Source: Lucifuga dentata (Eukaryota > Chordata > Actinopteri > Ophidiiformes > Bythitidae). From it: 64,000 nt of DNA. The notes under the pieces are model-generated. The model was not told where the DNA came from, made no database searches, and saw only the letters and a program-made list of their open reading frames with translations. Made by a program: the position numbers and the translations under genes. The stretch spans positions 223,413 through 287,412 of the forward strand of contig VXCM01000705.1 of assembly GCA_014773175.1 (NCBI GenBank), in the 5' to 3' direction. Within the stretch, counting starts at the first letter, position 1, and every line of letters begins with the position of its first letter. Positions 50,583 to 64,000 of the stretch are shown piece after piece.

Positions 50583-53500
50583 TGTTTGCACATACAATAC
50601 ACATATATAATAGAGAAAGTTGAAGGCAGATGTGGGTGGGGTTGTTTTGTTTGAGTTTCATGGCAGCAACACATTTGGATGAAAAGAAAAAAAAAAAAAA
50701 AANAAAAAAAAAAAAAAACATCCAAAATTAGAAACAAAAGGTACTGCAGTTCCAGCTGTTAATACTGGTGACTTTTACCTTTGAGGCATACCTTAAAAGA
50801 CTGAAGTCCTGTTATCAATGAGTAGATGCTTTGAATACTGTGTCCTTTCCAATCTCAACAGTCTCAATTTGTTCCAAAAAATGAAGGGACTGTAGATACA
50901 GATGAATACGTGGTTCTAATACATGTGCTCTGAATGTGTATTGTGAATTACAATGATCCTTTTCTACTCTCAAAACATTCCAGCAGCCTGAAAGATGAAA
51001 TGCTGGAATCTGAGGCATGATGCTAATTTGAAGACAGAATAAATCTATAAATCTGACTTAGTCTCTTGCTCGAGGATATACAGTCATGATAATTACAGGT
51101 TAACATTACAGACATGCAGACATCTCTCATCTGTATTGCTAATAGTATAACCAGCAGGCTGCTATGTGCTTACTCAATGTCTAGCAGTAGGGGTGAGCAG
51201 AGGTAAGCTGTAACAATGATATCATTATAAAGTAAAAATTAGTTGGCTCAAATTGCATGTTGCTATGACAAAGATTTACTGAAGTTTAAAAAGACAAATC
51301 TGTTTGTCATTATAGTGTGTGTCATTTGCAGGATTATCCATTAATTATGACACATGCATAATTCTGAAATCACACATGAAAATAATGTTTGGAGAAATGC
51401 AAAGCCAGATGTTCATTGTGCACTGTGGCACGAGCTAGCTGCTTGCATTAAAACATATTTGCGAATATGTTATGATGCTTTGATTGTCCCTTGTGAACAA
51501 ACAAACAAACAAACATGCATCTCCTTCCACTAGCAGCACGACTAGCTGAGCAAGATCTCACACAAAGCATAACGGATGATCTGGGAGGACAGCGCTGCAT
51601 CTGGTTCTGGTTAAATCCTTGTTTTGCTGTGTCCTTCAGACTTGATGCCATAGGCCCAACTACTCAAGCAAGTAGAGTTCATATGGACACAAAACCAACA
51701 TGTGGTGCCTCTAAGACTCCCTGCAGAGGTCAGACTTAGGACTCACCGGCCCAGGAGACAATGGATCAGGATTGGGTGTATCAGATCACTGGTACAGGCT
51801 TTGAAACAAACACTAAAGAGGCTTTCAGCAATGTTTCTGAAGCTGCGGGTTGGATATAAAATAGACCATTGGCCATGCAGGAAAAGTTGTAGTTTACTTT
51901 ATTGAGTTAGCATCTTAGAAACAAGACAAAATGTAGGCCTGCTCAATTTTAACCTACACAGATATGCAGGTTGCCTGCTTTATGTCTCCTTTTTTTTGGG
52001 GGGGGGAGATTTTTCTGAGTATTCTCAGCTCACTGGGTGGGCTGGATGAGTTCCATGTAAGTGACCAATCAGAACAGGTGAGTCCTCAATCCAACCCAAT
52101 CAAATCCCCAGCACCCTCTCATTCTCTGAGACATGACAAATTTCTATGCACAATGTTAACGTGCCTTTCCACTGAAGACGGTTCAACCCTGGATTCTGTC
52201 TCTCCTTCTGCATTCGTAAGAGTTCATCAGAGGCACTTATATTGTTTTTGCACGGTCAGACTTTTCCGGGTATTTTTGCGGCCTCCTGTTTGCACACCTG
52301 GCGGAATTGTGAAAGTTTGTCTTGGGTCATGTGTGTTTACCCACCCCAGGCCCCAGAGGTGACCCCATCACGCCACCGACAGGGAGGCCAGCACTTGCGT
52401 GTGGCGATTTCCAAAGTGGCCAGGCTTGGACATGGGCCACACTGCCTGTGCTGCCTTTCAGCAATCTGGCCCCACTCTGGCTGCGCCTTCGGATGGGGGG
52501 GCAGGGGGGCTTGGGGGTTGGCAGGGCCCTGCGANGCCCCACTCTGGCTGCGCCTTCGGATGGGGGGGCAGGGGGGCTTGGGGGTTGGCAGGGCCCTGCG
52601 ATGTTTTCAGAAGCACAGACTTCTGGCAGCATCGCTCAATATGATGGAGAAAAATGCCTGCTGCTAATGAAAGCCAGCAGTGTCTCTCAATTGGACTACA
52701 ACCAGAAAGGCATTATGTAACTGAGATACCGTAAACATTTCAAAATTGTCTCTCAACAAATTATCAGTGTTTATTTTTTCCACATTATATCTGATATTTT
52801 TTTAAACTCTCTGTAATTGAAGGAACTGCTCTGAATTGGACAGTCTTAGAATGTACCTTTTTAAACCAAAGACATATCACTACAATTATTTTTCCATCTC
52901 ATTATCAAATAGCACATTGCCAATAGTTTTTAAGAATATTTTAGTCTCTACACAGTATGAAGATTTTATTTTGTACATAGTCAAAATATGGTTTTAGGTC
53001 AGTGTTTGATGTTTTACTCGGGATATGTAACTTGACAGCGCTTTCTTATCAGAGATGTGCGAATGCTGGATCTGCAATAATCAGCAAGTGGTGAATGCTC
53101 CCCTTTCACTCATGTTTTGATAGTGGTGTTTTTGGACTGAACCCAGTCCTGAAGCTACAGTATATATTAGTCAAATATTTATCCTGTTCAGAAATACATG
53201 GCTACACTGAGATGGGAATAGGGTAAGATGATTTAATGGGCACATCAGAGGACCCTCCTATGTGCCAAAACTTTGCAGTTCTGGTGGTCTTCTCTCAAAG
53301 ATCAGACATCCAAAGGGTCGTTTAGGAGACCACGAGATGCCGTGATTCAAGGCCCGCTGAGGGCACATGAAAGTGTGCAGAAAATGGAAGGGTCTGCCTG
53401 CCAATTACTGCTCATCAAGGCAAATTTCAAAAGGGTGACTAAATTGTTGCGTATGATAGATTTACAGTTTTCCCCCTCCTAGTTTCCTCCCTGAAGAGTC

Positions 53501-56500
53501 AGGGTGGGGAAGCAATATTTTTGTGTCTGTGCCGACATCTTCACTACACTATAAACTACAGTATTCACTCTTCTTCACTGGAGATTTTTTTTTTTTTTTT
53601 TTTNTTTTTTTTTTTTTTTTTATAAGAAGTTAATCAAACACCTATTTGAATAGCAGAGGCATTCCAGCCAGCCCAACGTACATATTTGCCATACTGTTTA
53701 CTGACTGCTGCTAAAGCAAAGTACAGTTAAACCATTTAATCCCACTGAAATAACAGAAATGAGACATTAAAGACAAAATCTGTCTCAGTTTTTATTTGGA
53801 TTTCTAAATCTTCCTCCCTTTATCTTTGTTACAGACCAGCAGAGGAAATGTGATTATACAGTATGTCTAATTAACTAACCTTCACTTAAAATAGATTGAA
53901 GGAACATTTCATCCTTAAAACAGTTTCCTCTGGAAATTTCCTTGGTGCATTTGAGAAGAGAAGAAGTTTCTAACTTGCAGATTGCACTTCATATATCAAT
54001 ATTAACGTCAACTGTCATAAACTTAAAAATAATATTTGTCTTGCATTTTTCTCCATGTCATTAAATCTGATGAAATGTTCTAAAATGTCTTTTGTGTTGT
54101 CCTTTGGATAGACATTTCCAGAAGTCAGTACTGGAGTTACAGCATGAGGAGAATGAATCAATTTACCAGAGTCCTGGTTTTTCACTTCAAAATATAGTAA
54201 AAATTTAAAACTATAAAACAACCTACAAATTCGAACCAATTAATAAATAAAATGAAGCACAAAGCACAACAAGAAGCAAAATATTGCTTATCTGTTAGGC
54301 TGCTGTCTGAAGTAACACACTGCTCGGCACTTCTTTCAATATCATAAATGTTAAGCCACAACTTTGTACCAATAAATACATACAAAGAATAAAAGATTAG
54401 CTTAAATGCTAATTTTTTTTCTAAACTTACTCATGCATTTTCAGTATTCAGTCTACACTTGCATTGTTGCTACATGAAGCAATTCAATGCCATGCACTGG
54501 TACTCGTACGTGCTGCGAACAGTTCCAAATATTTCAGGAGTATCAAAGTCTTTGGTTTCAACAAGTTTCAACGATTCAGACTTACTCAAGTAACTGACCG
54601 CATTAAGCTTCATCGCGTAAGCTAGTTTATCTGAGTCATGGATTAGTGATTCAACGAAACGGCATCTTAACTCGGTCCTGATTCAGCCATAAACTCTTTT
54701 GGGATTATCAAGTTACATCAATTCAGACACTCACAGAACTGACAGCAATGCTTCTGGTTAAGGATTCAACATTTCAATCTTTCAGAAACGGTAAGTTCCA
54801 CCGATTTAAGTCACTCAAGTAACCAAGCTAATAACTCACAATGCAGAGTCCCTAATGGGACAAAATGGGATTGATAAATAGAATCAGTGTGTGGGCTAGG
54901 GAGCCACGAGAGCGGTCATGTTAACTATGTCGACAAAAGCCTCTTACACAGGTGGTGACAGACTATACAAACTGTAGAAACCAATGTAAATGTATTGAAT
55001 CAATTAAATTTCAAGTTAAAACTGGAAACAACCAAAAGTAAGAGTGAATCATTTTCTCACTGTTATTTCTGTTTGTCTTTACATGTTGAATCATATAAAC
55101 AGGGATAACGGCATACACTTTCGGAAGGTACTCATGACAAAGCAAAGCACTGTAAAAATGAAAGATCTTGAGAAAGAAACCAAAACTGTACCTATTTTCA
55201 TACCTCAAAACACCTGGCCAATCACTGCAGGAAGTAGGCATAACTGACAGTTTGTCAGTTTCAGACTATGACTACCCAAGGAAGGAAAAGGGTTATTTTA
55301 TTTCATTTAATATTTCCACTTTTATTATTTCAGGGCTTGCGCGTGGCCAAGAAGAGAACTCATGTATAGCTTTCTGATAATTTTCTGTGAACCTTCCTAA
55401 AGAGTTTATAACACGCAGAAACGTGGGTGGCCATGATAAATGACATTTGACATTTAGAACTGCTTGCATTCATAACAGTCATTACATCAGTGTTCCCTAA
55501 CGGTCGTTCTTATTTTAATGGGCAGGATTATATGAAAGGCTGTGACATTTATATTGAATCTGTTGCACCTAATTAGAGTGGAATGGTGGCTGGAAGGGTC
55601 TGCTTATTCACAGGCACAAACCACCCCTACACATTCACAAATATCATTTCCTGCAATGCTTTCGTGTTGTTTCAGGTACAGTATCTCCTAATTTCATTAA
55701 TTCCAGCAAACCTCAAAATGCCTGGAAATATATGTGCCATTTTATTCCAATAAGTCATATTCAACAAGACATGAATTTCTCTCAGATGTGCTCATTTTGC
55801 ACATGGCTTCAGAGAGTTCAAGTTTCTCAGTATCAGCGCTCTAAATACTGACATTAACTTTTGTTGTGGGAGCTAAATCGCCACAGGGGAGCTATTTGAG
55901 GCCCAGTGTGAACTGCTACTACAAAGTCTCTAAGCAGCAGCAGTTATCAAGCAGCTTCTCTGACCTTCTCTTATAACCAGGGCCAGGTTTCCCTAAAGCA
56001 TCTCTGCGCTACAGTAAGTTCAGCTAAGTTTCACTGTAAGCTAATGTGCAAACATGATCTCAGTGCAAAATGCTTTTAAGAAACTTGGCCCTGACGATGA
56101 CACAGTTCAAGCCTGGCACCAGAGGGCAAAGAAAGGCAGTATATGCCTCAAATCAAACAAGACTAAATGGTTTACACAGAAAAATATAAACCACAACTAC
56201 TGCTCCTTAGCACTGTTTCATCAGATAGCATGAAAACAGGCCTCAGGGGAACTGGTTGAGTCGCCTGCATCCACCCACTCACTTTCTCAGCTGGAGAGAA
56301 TACAGAGACAGACCGTCACAGATGCTGTGAGTGCGTAACACAACTGGATGAATGTGCCTGTATGATATACAAGTGACTCATCCCTTTTAACAAATGCCTT
56401 CGTTCTAATTTCAGTTTACTGATGTGACAGCTGTGAGATAAAATATCACAAATGCAGATAACGCTGCTTGGAAATCAGAAGACAGGGTGACTACCCTATT

Positions 56501-56884
56501 GAAGGCATGACTGAATCTCAGGGCTGCTGCCAAAGGAGGGAGATCCCCTGCTAAACAATATGATATCACTTAATCCCGCTCCTATTCCCCAAGCAGCCAA
56601 GCCCACATAGGCTTTCCACTCAGTAGTGATGACTGGGCTCTGTGCTGATGAAAGAGAGGAGAGGCCTATTAAACCTTACGACTCATCGGCCCATCTGAGT
56701 AATCTGGAACAGGCAGATTTTTTGGAGAGCAAAGAGCAAAGGAGAAAGAGAAAGAATGATAAAGAGACAGACTGGTAGGTCCAAACACTTATAAGCAGGT
56801 AGATTAGCAAAAGGAAAAGACCAAAAGAGGAAAAAACGTTTGATGCCAGATTCAAGTTGGTCATATATGGGGTTTAATTAAATT

Positions 56885-57345
56885 TTAATACCTCTGCCAA
56901 TACCTCTACCTCTATGTGTCTGTTAGTTTGTAGCAGAATACTTGAAAAGTTATGGATGGATTTGATTAAATTTGGGGACCAGATAGATAATGCCAAGAGG
57001 AAGAAGTTATTAAAATTTGGAGGTGATCCAGATCATATTCTGGATTTAGAATCAAGAAGAAGTTTTTTTAAGCCTATAAAATTAATGCTAATGGGCTGAT
57101 TTCAATGATATTTATCATGTTGCTGTTTAAAAACAAAAAAACAAAGTTCTGTTTTTTTTTTGGTGGTGATTCAGATCATTTTCTGGATGTGGAAACTTAA
57201 AATGTTTGACAGAATTACAGGTAAGTTTTGGATGATAAATGTTGAGGCTTTTACATTAGGGGGTGGGAGGAAGTGGGGAGGGGTTTTTTTGTTTGTTTTA
57301 TTGGGGGCTTTGTTGGCCTTGGTGGAGGTATGTGCTCTCTGAGTA
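56885..57345 (+). repeat. dispersed repeat with a GGCCTTGGTGGAGGTATG end
   Basis: Starts ATACCTCTGCCAATACCTCT, continues TCTGTTAGTTTGTAGCAGAA and GAGGTGATCCAGATCATATT, and ends TTGGCCTTGGTGGAGGTATG-TGCTCTCTGAG. The order and wording match a common unclassified fish repeat. A short internal duplication of the GATCCAGATCAT-type segment occurs at 57,160-57,190. Confidence 0.5.
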
Positions 57346-60300
57346 CCTTCTTGCATGGATTCAGTTGCTCCCTCCTCCAAAGCTTCAGCTATTACACTCC
57401 TTCACTGCTCTCTCATATCAGCTTTATTGAAATTCCAAATGTGCAGTACAGAGCATCTACTGTGGCTCATTTAAAAGTTGAAAGCCTTGTTCAGCCTCCG
57501 GTTTCTCTAACGTCCTGAGTATATAGGTCAGGGAAACCTGCCAAAGGCTTCCTGCATATTGGGCACATGTGTTATGCCACACAAAGCTGGCTGATATTTG
57601 ATGTTTTCTACCTCTCCACTCCTCTTTCTCTCATTCCTCTCATCCCACCCACACCTTTTTCTCCACTTCTCACCTCTGCATTCTATTCTCCTCTCTATTC
57701 TTCTACTTTATTGTTTAATTCTCCCTTTCCTTCCCTCCTTTCTTATGTCCCATTCCCTGCTTCTTCTCCTCAACTCCTCTTCTATTCCTCCACTCGATAG
57801 TGATTGTGATGGAGAGGTTAATCCAGCCGGCATATGGTTGCCATCGGCAGCAGATCTCCCCATAATGGGGGATGGACAGTGCAGGCTAATCACGATCTTT
57901 GATCCTCCACGAAACCCTCAACTCGCGTGGCTCTGATTTCCCCGCATCGCTGCCATGCTGAAATGAGGGGGCCCTGCCGCTCTGGAAGTCATTTAAGGCT
58001 TATTACTTAAGCCGCGGCGTATCCCCATTGTCTTTGCAAGCATTGGAAATGACTAGAGGCTGTGCTTCTGTGCAGTCAGCGGTGCGGGTATTTCCTCTAA
58101 CTGTGCTGCTTTGTTGGCCGACTTTGTGCCTTCTCACCCTCTTTCCACGGTGGCCAACTTTTGATGAGAGCTTTAATTTGATGTTGTTAAGGTTGTACGG
58201 TTTCAACTTTGCCATTTCTTTGGCTTATAATAGTCAGGTTTTTTTCCCATGCGAACTCGTAGTCTGTTGGGCGACGTCCTAAAATGGCCTCCAGATTTAT
58301 TGATGTTTTTTCCTTATATGAGCTAAAGCGAGAGCATTACTCAGCAGCAATTACTTCAACAGTTGACAGGGTCGCTTGCCACGACCTACGCACATCGAAA
58401 CGTCAAGGTGTGCTGTAATTGACTAATGCTGTACTTTTGAAAATGCACAATTACAGCTTGCGGACTTCGGTTTGGTGACAGTGTCCTCTTTGCAGAGCTG
58501 TAACAGCACACCAGCCGAGTTTGGGATTGTCACCAGAGCAATCACCGACACCTCAGCAGTAATTAGAGTAAGACTTAGTGAGGGCATCAGTCATGTTCGT
58601 GTTGCAGTGACTCATGACCCCCTAAACACACACACACACACACACACCTCAGTGCTGCCTGCACACACGTGGAACCAGTCAGCGGACACTGAGCCTGGGC
58701 TGGTCTTAAATAAAATGTAGAGGCTTTGAATGGATGATCTGTTTACAGGGAGAAGAAAGGCAGGCTATCAGATTGCCAGATCTGGAACACATTGATGTTG
58801 ATGCTACTCCCATTGTCAGATGAAACTGTGGATCTATTTGATATACAACAGATGATTCACAGGATACACACACACTCACACACAGAGACACTCTGATAGG
58901 CCATAGGGAGAACAGTGAACAATTCTAAGGGTCAATCTGCATCCACATCCACTATTTTATTGCTGCTGTTACTGTTTGTTTCAAGAACTGCAAATGCTAA
59001 TTAAGGTATCAATTTCAGGTTAATATTTCGACCGTATATTCTGCAATAAATGAAAGCTTAGCACACATAAAACTTGTATTACTTATTTCTTGTATGAGGT
59101 AAAGTTTTCCATCAAAATGACATTTAAAGTTTGGATATGTTTCGGCTAAGCCAACACTACTTTTCATCCACTGGCCTCCCCAAAGGCCTTGTCAAAGGCC
59201 AACAACTACTGGCAGATACGCTCACCCCTGAGAACCAGCAGCAGGAGGGATATTTGACGCAGCCCGTATGTCGGCGTGTGTCAGCTTTTCTATTTCAGCC
59301 TAGTTTGAGGTGTACCTTTATGAGTTGCTGTGAAGTAAATGGATATTTTCCTCAAGGATACCTCACAGCAGAGTTTGTGTGTTCACCAGGAGCTTTCAGT
59401 GCGTGGTTGGAAGACAGACTATGCTGCAGACAGATCTCTGGTTTAGCTCTGGGTTTGTCTGCTCCCTGACTCCTGGCCAAAACTATGCAGATGAAGGTTT
59501 GGAGTGTAACAAAGTGATTAACAGTGGTACAGCATGAATGGCTGAGGTTTGCCTTATTTCTTCTGTTGGGTGGTAACCTAATGACCATATTAACATTAAT
59601 TCAATTTTCTTCCATCCTGTCTTTTCAGAGAGAGGCTTCATTTTAGCAGGCACATTCCTGATTTTTACAAGACAAGAGTGAGAATACAGCAAATTACACA
59701 GTTAAAGCAATACAGCACAGTTTCCCAGGAAATGGGTGGTTGCTGTGACTCTTTGTTTTGTCTTTTTTTTTTTTTTTTTANTTTTTTTTTTTTTTTTTAA
59801 ACATAGAAGCTGTGTTTTATTTTAAAGAGCTGTTTGTGCACATTTTTAAAATGAGAAATGCAGACCATATCCTGTTATTGAAGGTCTTGGTATCTTTATT
59901 GGCTGGTGAGGCAGCAGCATATGCAGTGTCCCTCTTTGCATATCAGGGTGAAGGGGCAGCACGTTTAGTCATACATTAGGGTGAAGGACACTTAAGTGCT
60001 ACCTGATGTTAGCGGGAGTACATGTGGACACAGTGGGGTTTTTAGGCGTGCCTCAGAAAGTATGCACAATAATTTTACCATTTACTGCGGTCTTGTGATG
60101 GTGCACTGCCGCTGTTATATGGGTTTGGAATGTACCATTCTATTTTTGCGCTAGCCCACTCAGTGGGTTGTGGGCCACTACGGCCACTGGCCCACTCATG
60201 ACTCTTACAACAAAGTCTGGCGATTAGGTTTAAACTGCCCGACAACGTTGCCTTTTTGACTAAGGACATTTTTGAGGTGATTGTGTCAACATTTCTTCAC

Positions 60301-63300
60301 TGCAACATCCTTTATAAAGAAATATGTCTGACAGAGCGGACATTGAATTTTACCACAGTGTTTTCCCAAATTCTATCCAACAAATTGCCCTGTTGGGATT
60401 TCCAAGGTTTCCAGATCAATCTTTAACAGCTAAGCACAGACTGATACAAATATTATAGAAGGAAATGATCCTTTCTTTTCTTCTGATTGCCATTTGGCCA
60501 CAGTTTGTTATAGATCTTAGGAATGTGTATGTCTAAAGAACAATTCTAGTTCTGCGGCTGTCTGTCCCATTCATCTGTGTGAATGAAGCTTGTAATTACA
60601 GAGCACAGCGGAGTGTGTTTAAATGGCAATGCAGTTTGTAGTTTTTCACATAAACTGTCAGAAGCTTGAATTTGAAACGAAGCAAAATAAGCAATATTTC
60701 TGTGGAGACTCTCTGCCAATAACCTGAACAAAATAATAACTCCCCATCCAGGCTAACTGCTCTGGTGCCCTGTTTATTTTTCTGGACAGAGTTCATCGAT
60801 GGAATTTCAGAATTAACTGACAGACTTAAAAATATTTATCAAAAGGGCACCATAGCAAAATGAACATCGGAAAAAAAAATCAAAAAAATCAAAAAGCATC
60901 CATCATCGCTGTTGGAGGAATATATGGCCATGGTACAGCTGCCATTTCATTTCCACTTGCGCTAGATTAAATAAAGGGCAAACTGCAAAAATCCCTCTTA
61001 GTTTGGAGTCTCCAGCCCTCTCACACTCCATTTAGCTGACCACTTGTCAAACTGAGAATGGAAAAAAGGTGCACTTGCCACAAAACTGAGCAGTTATTAA
61101 TCAAAATAAATATATTAACCCATATTTTATCTTAGATCTGTGGCCTAATTAGTTTGGGAATACAAACATATCGATATTAGAGTTAGTAGTTGCTGCAGGA
61201 TGTCTATTCCTGTAATACTGTACAGTTGGAATCAGGCATGAATATTGCATTGAAACATCACGCAGCGTCGGTAATAGTAGCTGCAGTAGTTGTACTAGTG
61301 GTATAGTTAAGCTTTAAACCTCAAAAGCATTTCATATGTGAGCTGGCTTTGATTTGGAGCTTGAATGGAGGAATAATGGGAGGCAGACTAGCTTGGGATT
61401 GCAGCCACACAAAGGCACCATGCCTCTGTGAGGGGTCTGGCTGCCTGGCTGTCTCTGAGCCCTGGGCTGGGGTTGAGACTGAGGCTGGGCTTTCAGAGAA
61501 GATGGAGCTGCATGGGGGTTAGTAATGAAAGGCCTGGATGGATGAGGAGAGTCAGAGGCGTGTCATCCTTTCCTGCAGTCTGACCCTCACCTCGGAGATT
61601 AGCTCGTCACAGAGACCTATCAGCAGAGCTTTAAGAGCACAAGAGAGGAGGCATGAGTGGGAGGGTAGAGCAGGGAAGAGTGGGCTAATCTGGGGTTTGG
61701 GTTGATGTACGATGGAGATGGGCTGGGATGAGATGGGCCGGGAGCAGGGTGGGGTAACTTGGAGTTGTGGTGACTCTTTTCTAAACAGCTCAAAATAGAT
61801 CCTTCTCATATTTGAGCATTCAATCATGAAAATTTAAGGGAAGCCAATCTTGAATTCGACACTTTGGTGGTTGCATAAAAAGGGAAAACAAGGAATTTTC
61901 CACTTCAACTCTCACAAAAAGATCACGAATAGAACTTGTTGTACCTTTAGTACATCTGAACAGCCAAACAGGAGCTGTGAAAAAGAATGAAAAAGAAAAG
62001 CCGCAGTGGTCTGAGAGAGATGACGCAGCCTAATACAGCTGCAATAAAGTTAGAACGTCAGCTATGGCTGATTTATTTGAAGTGGAAGGGAAGTGTTTAA
62101 TATGAGACACATGGTTTCAATAGATAGCTGAAGTTCCATGCCATGAATTGCAGAAAGATGTTAAACGGACTATACAGGAATTGGTCAGTGATAAGTACAT
62201 GATATAAGACAGACACAGAATGATGCCTTCCAAGTCCGTTCTCCAACTACTGAAGGCTCCTTCCAGGAAATACTACAATCAAGACCGTATTTCCAATCCT
62301 AAGATCTAAAGCAGTTCAGATGTTTCAACTCCTTTGACAAAGTTTGAATAGAAAGTTATTTTAGTGTCTGATCGGTTCTATCACATATGGAAGTTTGCAT
62401 CTTTCTTTGGTTATATCAATAGAGACACACAGGTGCAAACAAATACACACCGCAATGCGCTCCAGGGCCTCTACTGTACACAAACGAGGATGTCCAAATA
62501 TACCACGTCCCACACCAAATCTACTCATGCAGCCTTTGTTCAGGGCCTTGCACTAACACTTGGTGCCTCCTTTGCCAGAAAAATAAACATGAGCACTCAA
62601 GACTGGGACACGAATCAAAAATAGTGTCTGGCACAGAGCAGTCGGGCAGCAATGCCAATGTGCAAACCTAAACAATTTGGAGACAAATCTTGAAAATTAT
62701 TGCGATAAAGCATGCACTTTAAAGGGATTAACGAATTTACTCAATGCTTTTAAAGCGTTTGTGTTAAGTCATTTGCTGCCAGGACTGTTTTTTTTTCTCA
62801 GTATTTATCCACAGAGGATACACACTCTTTTCAACAACACTCTGCTTCATATTTGTGTAGTTACACACACACATTCACACCTGGTAGCTGTGAAAATATT
62901 CACAGCCATCAACTGTTGCTTCTAAGCAGCTCTGCTGGAATGGATAACAGTTAAATATCTTATACAAGGCACCTTAGCAGCCTTTCACCAACTTTCTGGT
63001 CACAAATCAACATCTGTAACCTTTAGGCTAAAGTCACCCCATGCAGCCTCCTGCTACGCTGTCTGCATGCAGACCAGCTGCTAAATCAGATCTTCTACAG
63101 TGCTGCTTAACATTATGTTGTGGCGCTGAGACTTTATTTCACAGAATTTTAATGGGTGTTTTTTTCTGCTTGTTTATGGGCATGTGTGTTTTTCTTGAGT
63201 TGAAATAGAGAGTAATCCAAAAGGGAGAGAGAGAGCACGAGCGAGAGAGTGGGAGTCCTGAGATGAAACGCTGACATGGAGTTTCCTTATGGTGCAGAAA

Positions 63301-63852
63301 CGGACCGTGAGTTTGGAGGCGTTGTTGAGACTACAGAGAAACGCTTTGCTCGTTTTTGCTCCAGAGGAACTGACTGATCACCGGCCAGTCTGCTCGCTTT
63401 CGAAAGACAGTTGTCTCTGTAGTTTCCTGATCCGGACCAAAGCCCTTTGTGACTAAACAAATGGAATAAATTACCCAACTGGAGTGAATTATAGATTTTC
63501 CCCCTAGAAGTTGCTGGCATTTATTATATTACAAATGCCTTTATGTTAGAAACAGAAATTAAATGGGGAAGTTGTAAAAGCGCACTCCCAGACTTATGGC
63601 AACAGTCTCCGTTATTCTGTTAAACAGAAAAGCTGCTCTGGAAGGGTCGAGTATTTAAACTTCTGTATATGCTTATATCATTTTGAAGATTTTAGTTATT
63701 AGTTCAGCCTGGTGACCCCACAGACGCTTTGCCTTCCATCATAGACAACATTTCCTACAGTGTCAAACAGGCTCCAGGCGTAAGCCTTTGAGCCTGGCTT
63801 CTACATCTGCTCTACATATTTATCCCAGGGCCTCTTTAATTCGTACCCTGCG

Positions 63853-63854
<2 letters not shown>

Positions 63855-63888
<34 letters not shown>
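63855..63888. repeat. (CA)n microsatellite
   Basis: A pure CA run followed by a second shorter CA run at about 63,914-63,929, just before the dispersed repeat at the window end. Confidence 0.9.
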
Positions 63889-63890
<2 letters not shown>

Positions 63891-63954
63891 CACGCACGCA
63901 TGTACACGCACAAACACACACACACACACCTCTCAACTCTTCTTCTTCTTCTTC

Positions 63955-64000
63955 TTTTCCTTTCGGCTTTCCCTTCAGGGGTCACCACAGCGAATCATCT
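63955..64000 (+). repeat. start of a common teleost dispersed repeat, cut by window end
   Basis: CTTTCGGCTTTCCCTTCAGG followed by GGTCACCACAGCGAATCATC closely resembles the end of a very common fish repeat. A TTC run precedes it. Only about 45 bp are inside the window. Confidence 0.55.

Larger units (their letters stand above)
40720..64000. other. region upstream of runx2 with no recognised gene
   Basis: Apart from the listed hAT, TTAA and simple repeats, about 21 kb show no exon I can support. Open frames are short and made of low-complexity or repeat sequence. Single-N sites at 41,451, 47,882 and 52,535 have 65-67 bp flanking duplications. Those at 47,043, 48,977, 50,703, 53,604 and 59,781 lie in or beside A or T runs. 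The region could be intergenic or an intron of a plus-strand neighbour such as supt3h. Confidence 0.5.

Noticed and set aside
41000..64000. supt3h exons on the plus strand
   Set aside because: Expected from mammalian gene order, but no frame with the histone-fold or C-terminal Supt3h sequence was recognised by eye.

Overview
The window is nuclear DNA from a ray-finned fish, most likely a percomorph teleost. The coding content is a vertebrate gene split into short exons with GT/AG borders. The non-coding DNA is AT-rich, full of CA/TG and GA/CT microsatellites, and carries several repeat families typical of teleost genomes. No bacterial, viral or organellar genes were seen.

The only gene I can support is runx2, on the minus strand from about 40.5 kb to about 1.9 kb. 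Its distal promoter (P1) exon at 40,260-40,317 encodes the bone-type N-terminus MASNSLFSTVTPCQQNFFW. The proximal promoter (P2) exon at 22,623-22,901 encodes the MRIPVD N-terminus and the start of the Runt domain. Exons at 20,933-21,089 (157 nt) and 18,682-18,786 (105 nt) complete the Runt DNA-binding domain. Exons at 8,166-8,342 (177 nt) and 5,911-6,072 (162 nt) encode the nuclear localisation signal and part of the transactivation region. The terminal exon at 2,790-3,183 encodes the PPPY motif and the C-terminal VWRPY Groucho/TLE-binding motif. All junctions from P1 to the 162-nt exon are phase-compatible. The 162-nt exon does not join the terminal exon in frame. The segment that other RUNX2 proteins have there (about 25 residues, with a DPRQF-like core) was not found, so one short exon is missing, lost or too diverged to recognise.

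Layout: 1-1,650 holds flanking DNA with a nested pair of TTAA-flanked miniature inverted-repeat elements. 1,651-2,789 is presumed 3' UTR. 2,790-40,317 is the runx2 body, about 37.5 kb and compact compared with mammals. 40,318-40,720 is the P1 5' UTR and promoter, with a TATA box and several Runx consensus sites. 40,720-64,000 shows no recognisable exon. It contains two degenerate hAT elements (one with a BED zinc-finger remnant), another TTAA-type element, other dispersed repeats and simple repeats. In mammals supt3h starts inside RUNX2 intron 1 and runs outward past P1. I looked for it on the plus strand here and could not identify an exon.

The assembly itself shows a systematic artefact. 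There are 24 single-N positions. Fifteen separate two direct copies of the same 57-67 bp, and seven sit in or against homopolymer runs. These look like contig ends that overlap by about one k-mer but were joined with one N instead of merged. One of these duplications lies across the 3' part of the 162-nt runx2 exon.
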